A stretch of 64,000 nucleotides of DNA from Ga0077527 sp038316355 (GCA_038316355.1 JBBQAO010000011.1:1-64000), one strand, 5' to 3'; counted from the stretch's first letter, positions 17,971 through 26,253 are shown. Numbers and translations are program-made. Notes: generated by a model not told the origin, from the letters alone.

Positions 17971-20079
17971 ATGTCGGAACACACGCCCGCTACTGACCAA
18001 AATGCACTTGCCGCGGCGCCCGCTGCTGACAGCGATGCTGTCAACCGCCTGGCGCTGCGGCTGATTGCCGCCAACGCGCGCGTCAATGCCATTGCCCTGG
18101 TGGTCGCGGTCAGCCTGATCGCCCTGGGCGCCTGGGCGTATTCCGGCATCGAGCAGTCGCTGCGCGACATGCGCACAGCGGGACTCACCGCGGTGCTTGA
18201 TGCCGAAGTACAGGCGCTTGGTCTGTGGATTGAAGACCGCAAGGACGAAGTGCGGCACTGGGCGGCGGATCCGCGGATCCGCGCCGCCACTGTAGCGCTG
18301 TCCAGTGGCGCTGCCCCGGAAAAGGCGCGGGGGAATCTTGCCGCGGCGCTGGCCCCGGCCCTGAAGGAATCGGGTGCCGTGGCCTACAACGTCATCGACC
18401 GGCAGGGTGTGGTCATTGCATCGTCGGCGACCGAGTATCTCGGCCGTCGCATCAGTCCCGGTGAGTATCTGGGGGCGGTGCGTGATGTGCTCGGGGGAAT
18501 CACGCGTTTTGTCCGGCCCTATCGCGAGCGCGACCGCATTGAGGGCGAACCCAGCGCGGTATTTGCGCAGCCGATGGTCTGGTTCAAAACACCGGTTCTG
18601 GATGCCGCCGGTCGTGCAGTCGCCGGACTTGGTTTTGCGCGTCATGCCGACAGCCGGTTCACCGGGATACTAGGCGCAGCCAGTCCGGGCGTCAGTGGCG
18701 AGATTTATGCACTGACCGCCGATGGACTGATGTTGTCGGACAGTCGATTCGCCACGGAACTGCGCGCGGCCGGCGCGCTGCCTGCGGATGCCGGCAACGG
18801 CGCGTTGCAGGTGCAGATTCGTGATCCCGGCGGCGCATTTGCCGAAGGCCACAAGTTGCCGGTGGACTGGGCAGCGGCGCCGCTGACCCGGATGGCGGCG
18901 CTGGCGGGGGCGGCCCGCGGTAAAACGGATCCGGCGGATTTGCGTGGGGTGATCCTGGAGCCTTACCGCAATTACCGCGGCAGTGAAGTGATCGGTGCCT
19001 GGCGCTGGCTGGCCGATTACGATTTTGCGGTGGCCGTTGAAATGTCGCGTGATGAAGCCTACGCGCCGCTGCGTTATCTCAATTTTGCCTTTGGCCTGCT
19101 CGGCACGCTGGTCGGCCTGGCAGTGCTCGCGGTGCTGGGGTCGATGTGGAACGTGCGCCGTTTGCGCCTGGCTGTGGGTGATGCGCGGGTCATCGGCCAG
19201 TACCGGCTGGAACGGCAACTCGGCGAAGGCGCGATGGGCAAGGTTTACCTCGCGCGGCATGCGCTGCTGAAGCGGCCGACGGCGATCAAGCTGCTGAAGG
19301 CGCATCTGGCCACGGACGAGATGATCGGGCGTTTCGAGCGCGAAGCGCGCCTGGCCAGCCAGCTGGTGCATCCGAACACGATCGGAATTTACGACTACGG
19401 GCGCACGCCGGACGGTATTTTTTATTACGTGATGGAGTATCTGGAAGGGCGCTCGCTCGACGAAATCATCGCGGCTGACGGCGCGCTGCCGGTGGCACGG
19501 GTGATCCACGTGCTGCGCCAGACCTGCGCCGCACTGCGCGAGGCGCATGGTCGCGGGCTGATTCACCGCGACATCAAGCCGCATAATCTGATGCTGTGCC
19601 AGCGCGGCGGCGAGTTTGATGTGGTCAAGATTCTCGATTTCGGCCTGGTCAAGGATCTGACAACGTTGCAATCGCGCAATATCACCCAGTTCCAGCGCGT
19701 AGTCGGCACTCCCGTGTACATGGCGCCGGAACGCGTGCGCAATGCAGCTGCTGCGGACAACCGCTCGGACATTTACTCGGTCGGCGCGACGGCGTTTCAA
19801 CTGCTCACCGGACGTCCGCCGTACGAAGCTGCCGGCGAACACGACCTCACGTATCAGATCCTGCATGCGCCGGTGCCCGTGATTGCTGATTACGCGTCTC
19901 AGGTGCCGCCACGTCTGAGCGAGCTGATCACACGCTGCCTGGCCAAGGAGCGCAGCGAACGCCCGCACGATATCGTGGTCGTACTGGCGGCACTGGAAGT
20001 GCTGGCCGTGATGCATCCATGGACACAGCGTGATGCTGCCGCTTGGTGGGTCGCCGCCGAAGTGCGTGCGGCATCATGA
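17971..20079 (+). CDS. Membrane Ser/Thr protein kinase with N-terminal periplasmic sensor
   Basis: A 702-residue sensor kinase. There is a membrane segment near residues 35-56, a periplasmic region of roughly 310 residues that looks like a double Cache-type sensor, a second membrane segment near 366-390, then a complete Hanks-type kinase domain (about 408-660). Kinase motifs present: glycine loop GEGAMGKVYLAR, TAIKLL lysine, HRDIKPHN catalytic loop, DFGLVKD and MAPERV. The sensor-first order is the reverse of PknB-type kinases. The gene is about 60 bp downstream of the quinone reductase and about 50 bp upstream of a small secreted coiled-coil protein. Confidence 0.92.
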   Translation: MSEHTPATDQNALAAAPAADSDAVNRLALRLIAANARVNAIALVVAVSLIALGAWAYSGIEQSLRDMRTAGLTAVLDAEVQALGLWIEDRKDEVRHWAADPRIRAATVALSSGAAPEKARGNLAAALAPALKESGAVAYNVIDRQGVVIASSATEYLGRRISPGEYLGAVRDVLGGITRFVRPYRERDRIEGEPSAVFAQPMVWFKTPVLDAAGRAVAGLGFARHADSRFTGILGAASPGVSGEIYALTADGLMLSDSRFATELRAAGALPADAGNGALQVQIRDPGGAFAEGHKLPVDWAAAPLTRMAALAGAARGKTDPADLRGVILEPYRNYRGSEVIGAWRWLADYDFAVAVEMSRDEAYAPLRYLNFAFGLLGTLVGLAVLAVLGSMWNVRRLRLAVGDARVIGQYRLERQLGEGAMGKVYLARHALLKRPTAIKLLKAHLATDEMIGRFEREARLASQLVHPNTIGIYDYGRTPDGIFYYVMEYLEGRSLDEIIAADGALPVARVIHVLRQTCAALREAHGRGLIHRDIKPHNLMLCQRGGEFDVVKILDFGLVKDLTTLQSRNITQFQRVVGTPVYMAPERVRNAAAADNRSDIYSVGATAFQLLTGRPPYEAAGEHDLTYQILHAPVPVIADYASQVPPRLSELITRCLAKERSERPHDIVVVLAALEVLAVMHPWTQRDAAAWWVAAEVRAAS

Positions 20080-20128
20080 TGCCGCCGGCATTAACATGCA
20101 GACCGATCAACATGACGGGTACCGATAG

Positions 20129-20494
20129 ATGAACATGCGACGATCGATATTGACTGCCGCGTTGTGCGTGGCGGGACTGGCGCAGGCACAGGCTCCGGTG
20201 GAAGATCGTGGTGATGCGCTTCGGCAGGGCCAGTATCACGCCGGTGTCGCCTGGCGCGAACTGGAGCAGGCGCGCCATGATGCAAAACTTGCGGAGCAGG
20301 ATGTGTTGAACCTGCGCGATGCGCACGTGGCTGCGCAACAGCAGGCGGATTTGCGCAAGCGGGAACTCGATGCCGCGCTCAAAGCGTTTGGAGCAGCGCG
20401 CGCCCGGCTTGCGGCGACGCAGCAGGCTTACGATAAAGCAGTCAGCGCCGTCGATGCGGCGCACCGCGCGGCGCCTTCCTTGCCACTCAAATAA
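20129..20494 (+). CDS. Small secreted coiled-coil protein, unknown function
   Basis: A 121-residue protein I do not recognise. Residues 1-21 are a signal peptide (MNMRRSILTAALCVAGLAQAQ). The rest, about 27-110, is charged, Ala/Gln-rich and strongly helical with a heptad-like pattern (coiled coil). It sits 49 bp after the sensor kinase on the same strand and could be co-transcribed. A periplasmic partner of the kinase sensor is a guess. Confidence 0.6.
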   Translation: MNMRRSILTAALCVAGLAQAQAPVEDRGDALRQGQYHAGVAWRELEQARHDAKLAEQDVLNLRDAHVAAQQQADLRKRELDAALKAFGAARARLAATQQAYDKAVSAVDAAHRAAPSLPLK

Positions 20495-20507
20495 GGCTGG
20501 CAGCCGA

Positions 20508-21284
20508 TCAGGCGCGCCGGCTGCTGGCACCGCCGTCGACGGTGATGATGGTGCCGGTGGTGTAACCCGAAAGCGGCGAACACAGGAAGGTCACCAAAGC
20601 ACCGATCTCTTCCACGGTGGCCATGCGGCCGAACGGCGATTTGCCGACCAGTTCCTGCCAGCGCTCGGCGTTGCCCAGTTCCTTGCCTGCGCGTTCGCGC
20701 AATCGTTTCACCGCGCGATCGGTGGCGGTGCCGCCGGGATTGATGCCGACCACGCGCACGCCGAATTCCGGGCTTTCAGCGCCGAGAGCGCGGGTCATCG
20801 CCATCAGCGCGGCGTTGCCCATGCTGCCGGCAATGTAACTGGCGACCGGGCGTTCGCCGGCGGCGCCGATCACGTTGACGATGACGCCGCTGCGGCGCTC
20901 GCGCATGTGTTTGTAGATTTCGCGGGTGATATCGATGAAACCGAAGACCTTGAGGTCCCAGGACTGTTTCCACGTCGCATCATCCAGTGCGTCCAGCGTG
21001 CCCTGTGGAATGGCGCCGGCGTTGTTCACCAGAAAATCGACATCACCGCATTCCCGCGCCAGCGCGACGGCGTTTGTGGCATGCGACAGGTCCACTGCGT
21101 GGCAGCTGATTTCGACCGCGTGATTGCGCAGAATTCCGGCTTTTGCGGTTTCCAGGTCGACGGCGCTGCGCGCGGCCAGATGCAAATGGCATCCTTCCCC
21201 GGCCAGCAATTGCGCCGCGCCCAGGCCGATGCCGCGGGAGCCCCCGGTGATCAGCGCGCGTTTTCCCTGCAGTCCCAGTTTCAT
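20508..21284 (-). CDS. Short-chain dehydrogenase/reductase (SDR)
   Basis: A 258-residue NAD(P)-dependent oxidoreductase. Features are the Rossmann motif ALITGGSRGIGLGAAQLL (TGxxxGIG), the structural VNNAGAIPQGT (NNAG), catalytic Ser around GAAGERPVASYIAGS with Tyr and the following residues altered, and the C-terminal SGYTTGTIITVDGG. The active-site stretch reads SYIAGSMGNAAL rather than the usual YxxxK, so the catalytic Lys appears to be replaced and activity may differ. The ATG at 21284 follows GGGAGA. Confidence 0.87.
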   Translation of the reverse strand: MKLGLQGKRALITGGSRGIGLGAAQLLAGEGCHLHLAARSAVDLETAKAGILRNHAVEISCHAVDLSHATNAVALARECGDVDFLVNNAGAIPQGTLDALDDATWKQSWDLKVFGFIDITREIYKHMRERRSGVIVNVIGAAGERPVASYIAGSMGNAALMAMTRALGAESPEFGVRVVGINPGGTATDRAVKRLRERAGKELGNAERWQELVGKSPFGRMATVEEIGALVTFLCSPLSGYTTGTIITVDGGASSRRA

Positions 21285-21456
21285 GTTGGATCTCCCGCGA
21301 AGAGTCGTGATTTGGCGATGTTTTTGCGATGTTAACACCGCGACGGGACCGCATCGTCAACCGGGATGCGCTACAGGCGTTATGGGCATACGACCCGAAA
21401 GTTCGGGACGAATCGCGCAACAACGCGAACGACATCATTCAGAAACTGGAGAAAAC

Positions 21457-21750
21457 ATGAACAAACTGCTGACCACCCTGCTTGCCGCGACCTTTGCCGC
21501 AATGACCTTCAATGCTGTTGCCCAGACCACCCCGGCAACGCCGGCGACCCCGGCCGCCCCGGCGAAATCCGACGCAGCGAAAGCGGCTCCGGCAGCGCCT
21601 GCTGCTGCAGCGAAGTCGGAAGCGCCGAAAAAAGCCAAGGCTGACAAGCCGAAAAAAGCCAAAGCCGACAAGCCGAAAAAAGCCAAGGCCGACAAGCCGA
21701 AAAAAGCCAAAGCGCCCAAAGCGGAAGCTGCTCCGGCACCGGCGAAGTAA
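21457..21750 (+). CDS. Small secreted Lys/Ala/Pro-rich repeat protein
   Basis: A 97-residue protein with a signal peptide (residues 1-23, ending FNAVAQ) and a mature part made almost only of Ala, Pro, Lys and Asp. Four copies of an 8-residue repeat, roughly PKKAKADK, fill residues 57-88. The composition recalls acid-shock (Asr-like) periplasmic proteins and histone-H1-like tails; homology is not claimed. The ATG follows a CTGGAG ribosome site, and a strong terminator follows, so it is probably its own transcription unit. Confidence 0.75.
   Translation: MNKLLTTLLAATFAAMTFNAVAQTTPATPATPAAPAKSDAAKAAPAAPAAAAKSEAPKKAKADKPKKAKADKPKKAKADKPKKAKAPKAEAAPAPAK
21625..21720 (+). repeat. 24-bp coding tandem repeat
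   Basis: Four adjacent units starting CCGAAAAAAGCCAARGC, three full and the last diverged, encode the PKKAKADK repeats. The copies differ at third codon positions only until the last unit. Copy number could vary by slippage. Confidence 0.85.
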
Positions 21751-21795
21751 GCACCTAGTACACGGCCGCCGGTTTCGGCGGCACGCTACAATTGA

Positions 21796-21829
21796 GAAGG
21801 CAGGCGCCATGCGCCTGCCTTCTTTTTTT
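21796..21829 (+). terminator. Rho-independent terminator after the Lys-rich protein gene
   Basis: A 12-bp perfect stem GAAGGCAGGCGC/GCGCCTGCCTTC, loop CAT, then seven T. Confidence 0.92.
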
Positions 21830-21894
21830 GCTGTGCAGCCGGACTGGAGTTAGTACTCACTTTGATGTCGCTTCCAGCATCTTAATTAATTATT

Positions 21895-21913
21895 TTAAAA
21901 TCAATGACTTATA
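21895..21913 (+). repeat. Dispersed AT-rich element, copy 3 (overlaps a start codon)
   Basis: TAAAATCAATGACTTAT matches the 3' part of the family consensus and the IHF core AATCAATGACTTA exactly. The ATG inside it is the likely start codon of the threonine-synthase-like gene. Confidence 0.65.
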
Positions 21914-23040
21914 TAGACTCTCAAAGTGGCGCCCGATATCCGTCCACCGTAGTCAGGTGGTGTGGTGACAGCGGTGCTTACCTCAATCTCGCGCCCGGGC
22001 CGGGACTGAAACGCGACGCGATCAACCGGCACGACCGTTCCGTGTGGCGTTATGCGCAGGCCATCAATGTGGATGCGCGCAAAGCGGTGTCGCTGGGCGA
22101 AGGCGGCACGCCCTTGCTCAGCCGCGAGTGGGGCGGTGTAGCGGTGCGTTTCAAGCTCGAGTTCATGATGCCCACCGGTTCGTTCAAGGATCGCGGCATG
22201 ACGGTGATGGTCAGTTATCTGAAAAGCTGCGGCATTGATCACGTGCTGGAGGATTCATCAGGTAATGCCGGCGCGTCGCTGTCGGCCTATGCGGCGGCGG
22301 CGGGCATGCGCTGCCGCATCCTGGTGCCGGAAACTGCGTCTTATCCGAAGATTGCGCAGATTGCCGCCTGCGGCGCCGACGTGGTGACGGTGCCGGGCAC
22401 GCGCCAGGACGTCGCCGATGCCGCAATGCGCATGAGCAACGAAATTTTTTATGCCAGTCACAACTGGCAGCCGTTTTTCATCGAAGGCACCAAAACGCTG
22501 GCCTACGAATTGTGGGAGACGCTGGGTTTTCGCGCGCCGGACAACGTGGTGACACCGCTGGGTTATGGCAGCAACGTGCTCGGCCTTGATCGTGGTTTTG
22601 ACGAGCTGCTGCGCAACGGCGAAATCAAAAAACGGCCGCGCATTTTCGGCGTGCAGGCGGCGAATTGTGCGCCCTGCCATGCGGCGTGGCAGGCGGGCGG
22701 CGAGTCGCCGGTGCCGACCGCCATCAGTCCGACCGTGGCCGAAGGCATCGCCTCGTCGCAGCCGACACGGTTGCGCGAAGTGTTGCGCGCGGTGCGTGGC
22801 TCCGAAGGTGCCATTGCCGCGGTCAGCGAAACCGAAATCGTCGATGCGCTGCGCGGGCTCGCCAATATGGGGTTTTATGTGGAACCGACCTGCGCGGCTG
22901 CCGCTGCAGGATTGACCCAATTGCTGGCTTCAGGTGCTATTCGCCGTGATGAAGAAACCGTCTTGGTACTGACTGGCAGCGGGCTGAAAAGCTCAGAACG
23001 TATCGGCCAGTTGCTGAAACTGCAGCCGCGCATGTTGTAA
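21904..23040 (+). CDS. Threonine synthase-like PLP-dependent enzyme
   Basis: A 378-residue fold-type II PLP enzyme. The PLP lysine is in MMPTGSFKDRGMTVMVSYL, the phosphate/substrate loop is EDSSGNAGASLSAYAAAAG, and a C-terminal cofactor loop LVLTGSGLKSSE is present. These match threonine synthase and close relatives acting on O-phosphohomoserine-like substrates. The annotated start ATG lies inside an AT-rich repeat element with no Shine-Dalgarno sequence, so the true start or initiation mode is uncertain. The main biosynthetic thrC usually sits beside hom, which is absent here; this may be a secondary lyase. Confidence 0.83.
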   Translation: MTYIDSQSGARYPSTVVRWCGDSGAYLNLAPGPGLKRDAINRHDRSVWRYAQAINVDARKAVSLGEGGTPLLSREWGGVAVRFKLEFMMPTGSFKDRGMTVMVSYLKSCGIDHVLEDSSGNAGASLSAYAAAAGMRCRILVPETASYPKIAQIAACGADVVTVPGTRQDVADAAMRMSNEIFYASHNWQPFFIEGTKTLAYELWETLGFRAPDNVVTPLGYGSNVLGLDRGFDELLRNGEIKKRPRIFGVQAANCAPCHAAWQAGGESPVPTAISPTVAEGIASSQPTRLREVLRAVRGSEGAIAAVSETEIVDALRGLANMGFYVEPTCAAAAAGLTQLLASGAIRRDEETVLVLTGSGLKSSERIGQLLKLQPRML

Positions 23041-23096
23041 CGCTGCGGCTGTGACGCAGTACCACGCGGTCGCATGTTGGACCGGCGTTGTCGTTC

Positions 23097-23126
23097 TTGA
23101 CACGGCGAATGCCGGGCGCATAGATT
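23097..23126 (+). promoter_or_regulatory. Putative sigma-70 promoter for the enolase-superfamily gene
   Basis: -35 TTGACA at 23097-23102 is perfect; 17-18 bp later ATAGATT offers a weak -10. It is about 50 bp upstream of the ATG at 23176. Confidence 0.45.
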
Positions 23127-23175
23127 CAGACCCTTCGATTTTATTTTCGATCCGTTAACGAAGGGCAATGCCGTC

Positions 23176-24327
23176 ATGAAAATCACTGCTGTCAAAAGTT
23201 ATGCCGTGCATCCCGGCTGGCGCAAGAACCTCATTTTCGTCAAAGTTGAAACCGATGCCGGCATCCACGGCTGGGGTGAAGCCTATTCGCAGTACGACCG
23301 CGACACCGCGGTGATGGCACAGCTCAATGCGCTGGGGCCGTATCTCGTCGGTCGCAGCCCCTTCGACATCAAACATTTCACCCAGTTTGCCTTCGACGAT
23401 TACGCGGCGCGCCGCGGTTCGGTGGAGTTGTTCTGCGCGATCAGCGGTATCGAGCAGGCGCTGTGGGACATCGTTGGCAAGGCGACGAAGCAGCCGGTGT
23501 ACAACCTGCTCGGCGGCAAATACCGCGACAAGATCCGCGTCTATGCCAACGGCTGGAGTTACGGCATGAAGGAGCCTGCGGACTATGCACGCGCCGCTGA
23601 AAAAGTGGTGAAGCAGGGTTTTACCGCGATGAAGTTCGATCCGCTGCCGTCGCCGTGGCGCAGCTGGATTCCCAAGGAACATGAAAAGCGCGCGATCAGC
23701 GTGGTGAAAGCGATCCGCGATGCGGTCGGTCCTGATATCGATCTGCTGATCGAGCAGCACCGGCGCCTCGCGCCGATGCACGCGATCCGGCTCGACAAAC
23801 AGCTCGCTGAATTCGATCTGTACTGGATGGAAGAATCCTGTCAGGCAGAGTTCCCCGACGAGCTGGCGCAGATCCGCCGCGAGATCGGTGTGCCGGTGGT
23901 GATCGGTGAGGCGACTTACACCAAGACCGGTTTCCGGCCGCTGCTGGAAAAACGTTCGGCCGATATTCTGAATCCCGACGTTGCCTGCGTCGGCGGCATA
24001 TTGGAGCTCAAGGAAATCGCCGCAATGGCGGAATCCTTCCTGGTTGCCATGTCACCGCACAATTACAACTCGACGCTGGTGGCGCTGGCATCGACGGTGC
24101 ACGCGTCGGCAACCATGCCCAACTTCATCATCACCGAATATTTCCTGCCCTTCGTCGATTTCTGCGACACGATTTCGCCGAACCAGCTGAAGCCGAAAAA
24201 CGGTTATATTGAATTGCCGACCGCGCCGGGCTTGGGCATTGATGTTGATGAAGAAGCGCTGAAAAAGCATCCGGCCAAGGTGTACCCACAACGCAAGCTG
24301 CGCACCCCGGCCGATGAGGGCCCGTAA
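23176..24327 (+). CDS. Mandelate racemase/muconate lactonizing enzyme family protein (sugar-acid dehydratase-like)
   Basis: A 383-residue enolase-superfamily enzyme, closest in appearance to galactonate/gluconate-type dehydratases. It starts MKITAVKSYAVHPGW with the capping domain motif VETDAGIHGWGEAY; the barrel carries FTAMKFDPLPSPW (Lys), metal ligands in DLLIEQHRRL, WMEESC and VIGEAT, and the late His in AMSPHNYNS. The reaction is removal of a proton next to a carboxylate with loss of water. The substrate is unknown. It stands alone, convergent with the CapA-like gene. Confidence 0.87.
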   Translation: MKITAVKSYAVHPGWRKNLIFVKVETDAGIHGWGEAYSQYDRDTAVMAQLNALGPYLVGRSPFDIKHFTQFAFDDYAARRGSVELFCAISGIEQALWDIVGKATKQPVYNLLGGKYRDKIRVYANGWSYGMKEPADYARAAEKVVKQGFTAMKFDPLPSPWRSWIPKEHEKRAISVVKAIRDAVGPDIDLLIEQHRRLAPMHAIRLDKQLAEFDLYWMEESCQAEFPDELAQIRREIGVPVVIGEATYTKTGFRPLLEKRSADILNPDVACVGGILELKEIAAMAESFLVAMSPHNYNSTLVALASTVHASATMPNFIITEYFLPFVDFCDTISPNQLKPKNGYIELPTAPGLGIDVDEEALKKHPAKVYPQRKLRTPADEGP

Positions 24328-24346
24328 AGCAGCACCTTAAAATAAT

Positions 24347-24365
24347 AATAAAATCAATGAATTAC
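24347..24365 (+). repeat. Dispersed AT-rich element, copy 4
   Basis: AATAAAATCAATGAATTAC is a near-perfect family member with an exact IHF core. It lies in the 54-bp gap between two convergent genes, where a promoter role is unlikely. Confidence 0.7.
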
Positions 24366-24381
24366 GTGTTTACCGCCACCT

Positions 24382-25425
24382 TCAGGTGGCAGTAAACACG
24401 GCCTTGTTGCCGTCCATCCTGATTGCGGTGTTGAATTTCGCGCTGCTCTTGCGCAAGACTTCCAGCGCCGCCTGTTCACTGGCCAGATCGCAGATCACGG
24501 TTTCGTTGTGATCGTTGTGGCGGACGAATTCGAAGGACGCGCTTTCACAGTTTCTGCCGTTCAGCTGCACCCGCGCCAGCATGCCGATCCAGTTGCCGTG
24601 CTGGATGCCGCCATGGCCGGTGTGAAACGAGAAACTGCCGAGGCCGTAAAACACCGGCTTGCCTTTGTAGATTTCCACCGGCAGCGAATAGTGCGGGCCG
24701 TGGCCGATGACGATGTCGGCGCCGGCATCGATCACGGCATGGGCGATCTCGGTCATGTAATCGAGCACGTCTTCCTTGAGGCCCCAGTGCTGTGAGGCGA
24801 CCAGCACATCCACTTCCTTGCGCAGTGCGGTGATTTCAGCGACGTACTCGGCGAGGTATTTCGGGTCAGCCCAGGTCACGATCACCGGCGGCACGCCGGG
24901 GCGGTTGGACGGCGGCATGTCCTGGCGGGTCTTGTGCAGCGGCAACTGGTACGCGGTATTGCCGCGCAAGGCGGCAACCCCGGTGGAGTGTTCACCGGCT
25001 TCGTGATTGGTCGGCCAGTAGACGGAAGTGCGCTGCACGAAGCCGTAACGTACGCCATTGCGGGTGATGATCACCGGCTTGCGCGCCTGCGCGCGATTGA
25101 GTCCGGTGCCGGTGACAGGGATGCCGAGTTTTTCCAGTTCGCGCAGCGAGGATTTGATGGCCTCGGCGCCGTAATTGACGTTATTGGCATTGCCGATGGC
25201 GTGATAACCGGCGATTTTCAGCGCCTGGCCTGCGGCCGGAGCGGCATAAAAACCTTCATCCGTTACCGATACTTCGGCGGAGGGCTGATACAGGCAGCAT
25301 TCCAGGTTGCCGAACAGCACGTCGGCGCTGCGCAGGGTGTCGACGACGCGCGAGAGCGGCAGTGTGGGGTCGGCTACATTCATCAGGTTGATGTCGCCAG
25401 TGAACATCATCAGCGTACTGCTCAT
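24382..25425 (-). CDS. CapA-family metallophosphatase-like protein
   Basis: A 347-residue protein of the CapA/PgsA family (metallophosphoesterase fold). Recognisable parts are MMFTGDINLMN (metal Asp), DVLFGNLECCL (Asn/Glu), AIGNANNVNYGAEAI, DVLVASQHWGLKEDV (His/Trp) and DIVIGHGPHYSLPVEIYKGKPVFYGLGSFSF. Founding members take part in poly-gamma-glutamate capsule synthesis, but isolated copies in proteobacteria have unknown roles. No signal peptide or membrane anchor is visible, unlike true CapA. The ATG follows GGAGAG. Confidence 0.85.
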   Translation of the reverse strand: MSSTLMMFTGDINLMNVADPTLPLSRVVDTLRSADVLFGNLECCLYQPSAEVSVTDEGFYAAPAAGQALKIAGYHAIGNANNVNYGAEAIKSSLRELEKLGIPVTGTGLNRAQARKPVIITRNGVRYGFVQRTSVYWPTNHEAGEHSTGVAALRGNTAYQLPLHKTRQDMPPSNRPGVPPVIVTWADPKYLAEYVAEITALRKEVDVLVASQHWGLKEDVLDYMTEIAHAVIDAGADIVIGHGPHYSLPVEIYKGKPVFYGLGSFSFHTGHGGIQHGNWIGMLARVQLNGRNCESASFEFVRHNDHNETVICDLASEQAALEVLRKSSAKFNTAIRMDGNKAVFTAT

Positions 25426-25654
25426 GCTTGTTTCTCTCCAGGGTTGTGATGTGAATCGCGCCGTATGCGCGATACGAGAACATGGGTTTATCGCCTGGAG
25501 GCGGGTGCGTCAAGCTTGCGCGAACCTTGCGGATCCGCGCCGCCGGGCACATTTTGTGATGCAGATCACGGCCGTCCTGGAAAAAATCCGCTTCGCCTTA
25601 GTTATTCTAATTCGTTCGACAATAAAATTTATATTGCGAAGCAGCAAAAACCGC

Positions 25655-25682
25655 TTGACGGCCAAATTGGTGATGGCAAAAT
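25655..25682 (+). promoter_or_regulatory. Putative promoter of the candidate small RNA
   Basis: -35 TTGACG (25655-25660), 16-bp spacer, -10 CAAAAT (25677-25682). It would start transcription near 25690. Confidence 0.5.
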
Positions 25683-25687
25683 AGCAC

Positions 25688-25783
25688 CTGTGTTGGGTGT
25701 CTTTACAGACATCGGCACACATCCTCCAAAACCTCCTCCTTTGGTGGAACTTCAGCGCAACCCTCCGGGGTTGCGCTTTTTTT
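25688..25783 (+). ncRNA. Candidate anti-Shine-Dalgarno small RNA
   Basis: About 95 nt from a predicted promoter to a strong terminator. A hairpin at 25722-25748 pairs TCCTCCAAA with TTTGGTGGA (one mismatch) and exposes the loop ACCTCCTCC, complementary to Shine-Dalgarno sequences. The 3' hairpin (25755-25776, GCGCAACCC/GGGTTGCGC) ends in seven T. This layout resembles, from memory, the betaproteobacterial toxic small RNA family described as carrying an exposed anti-SD motif. It would act by blocking ribosome binding on target mRNAs. Confidence 0.6.
25755..25783 (+). terminator. Terminator of the candidate small RNA
   Basis: A perfect 9-bp stem GCGCAACCC/GGGTTGCGC, loop TCCG, then seven T. 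Confidence 0.88.
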
Positions 25784-26004
25784 GTGCTGTCGATGCGGCA
25801 ACGCAACATACTAGTGGAAAACGACAAGTAACGCTGTACCTTCCATCAGCTGAACCGCTGTGCCCCGGGCTTGAAGTGGTAGGCCCTGAGTCACCGAAAG
25901 TGGCGGAGAAAGGCGGCAGTGGAGCGTGCGTGATGCTGTTGCAGAACAGGGGACAGCAACCATGAAAATGCATGGTGCTGCAGTGCGGGGTCGTCATAGT
26001 GCTT

Positions 26005-26013
26005 TGGTATACT
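26005..26013 (+). promoter_or_regulatory. Putative extended -10 promoter upstream of sucC
   Basis: TGGTATACT fits the extended -10 pattern TGnTATAAT with one mismatch. A transcript from here would run about 200 nt before the hairpin at 26195 and then sucC. Confidence 0.4.
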
Positions 26014-26149
26014 CGATTTGCAGCAATATTCCGCGGCAATATTTCCGGAGTCATTCGCCCTGGCGCGAGGGTCATGTGCCGAGGTCTTTCCCGATTAAAA
26101 CCTGTATGCGGTATTCGCCGCCCCCGCGGTTTGTGCAATCGCGGGTTTA

Positions 26150-26163
26150 TTGACTGCGGTCAA
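26150..26163 (+). promoter_or_regulatory. Crp/Fnr-type palindrome upstream of sucC
   Basis: TTGACTGCGGTCAA, a perfect TTGAC-N4-GTCAA palindrome of the same form as those ahead of tctC, oxc and frc. A -10-like TGTAAT lies at 26182-26187, slightly closer than the class II spacing seen at the other three sites. Confidence 0.5.
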
Positions 26164-26194
26164 GGCTGGCGTTACAGCCGCTGTAATAGATTTG

Positions 26195-26224
26195 GCGTCC
26201 CTGCGGAACCGGGACGCTTTTTTT
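26195..26224 (+). terminator. Terminator/attenuator hairpin directly before sucC
   Basis: Stem GCGTCCC/GGGACGC with a 9-nt loop, then seven T, ending 29 bp before the sucC ATG. It would stop transcripts from the upstream promoter, so sucC needs either readthrough or a promoter next to it. Confidence 0.8.
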
Positions 26225-26253
26225 AACGAGCGCATTTGACGCGGATCAGAATA

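Larger units (their letters stand above)
25426..26253. other. 828-bp gene-free region upstream of sucC
   Basis: No convincing protein gene is present; the longest open frame (25465-25965) lacks a ribosome site and overlaps structured RNA signals. The region holds the CapA-like gene's upstream end, a candidate small RNA (25688-25783), an extended -10 promoter (26005), a Crp/Fnr-type palindrome (26150) and a terminator (26195) directly before sucC. Confidence 0.7.

Noticed and set aside
21625..21720. CRISPR-like array
   Set aside because: The 24-bp units are directly adjacent without spacers and encode protein repeats in frame.
25619..25636. An eleventh copy of the AT-rich element
   Set aside because: AATAAAATTTATATTG shares the A-tract but lacks the CAANNNNTTR half, so I did not count it.
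25465..25965. A 166-residue open frame upstream of sucC
   Set aside because: It has no Shine-Dalgarno sequence, odd composition, and runs through the small RNA hairpins and terminator.
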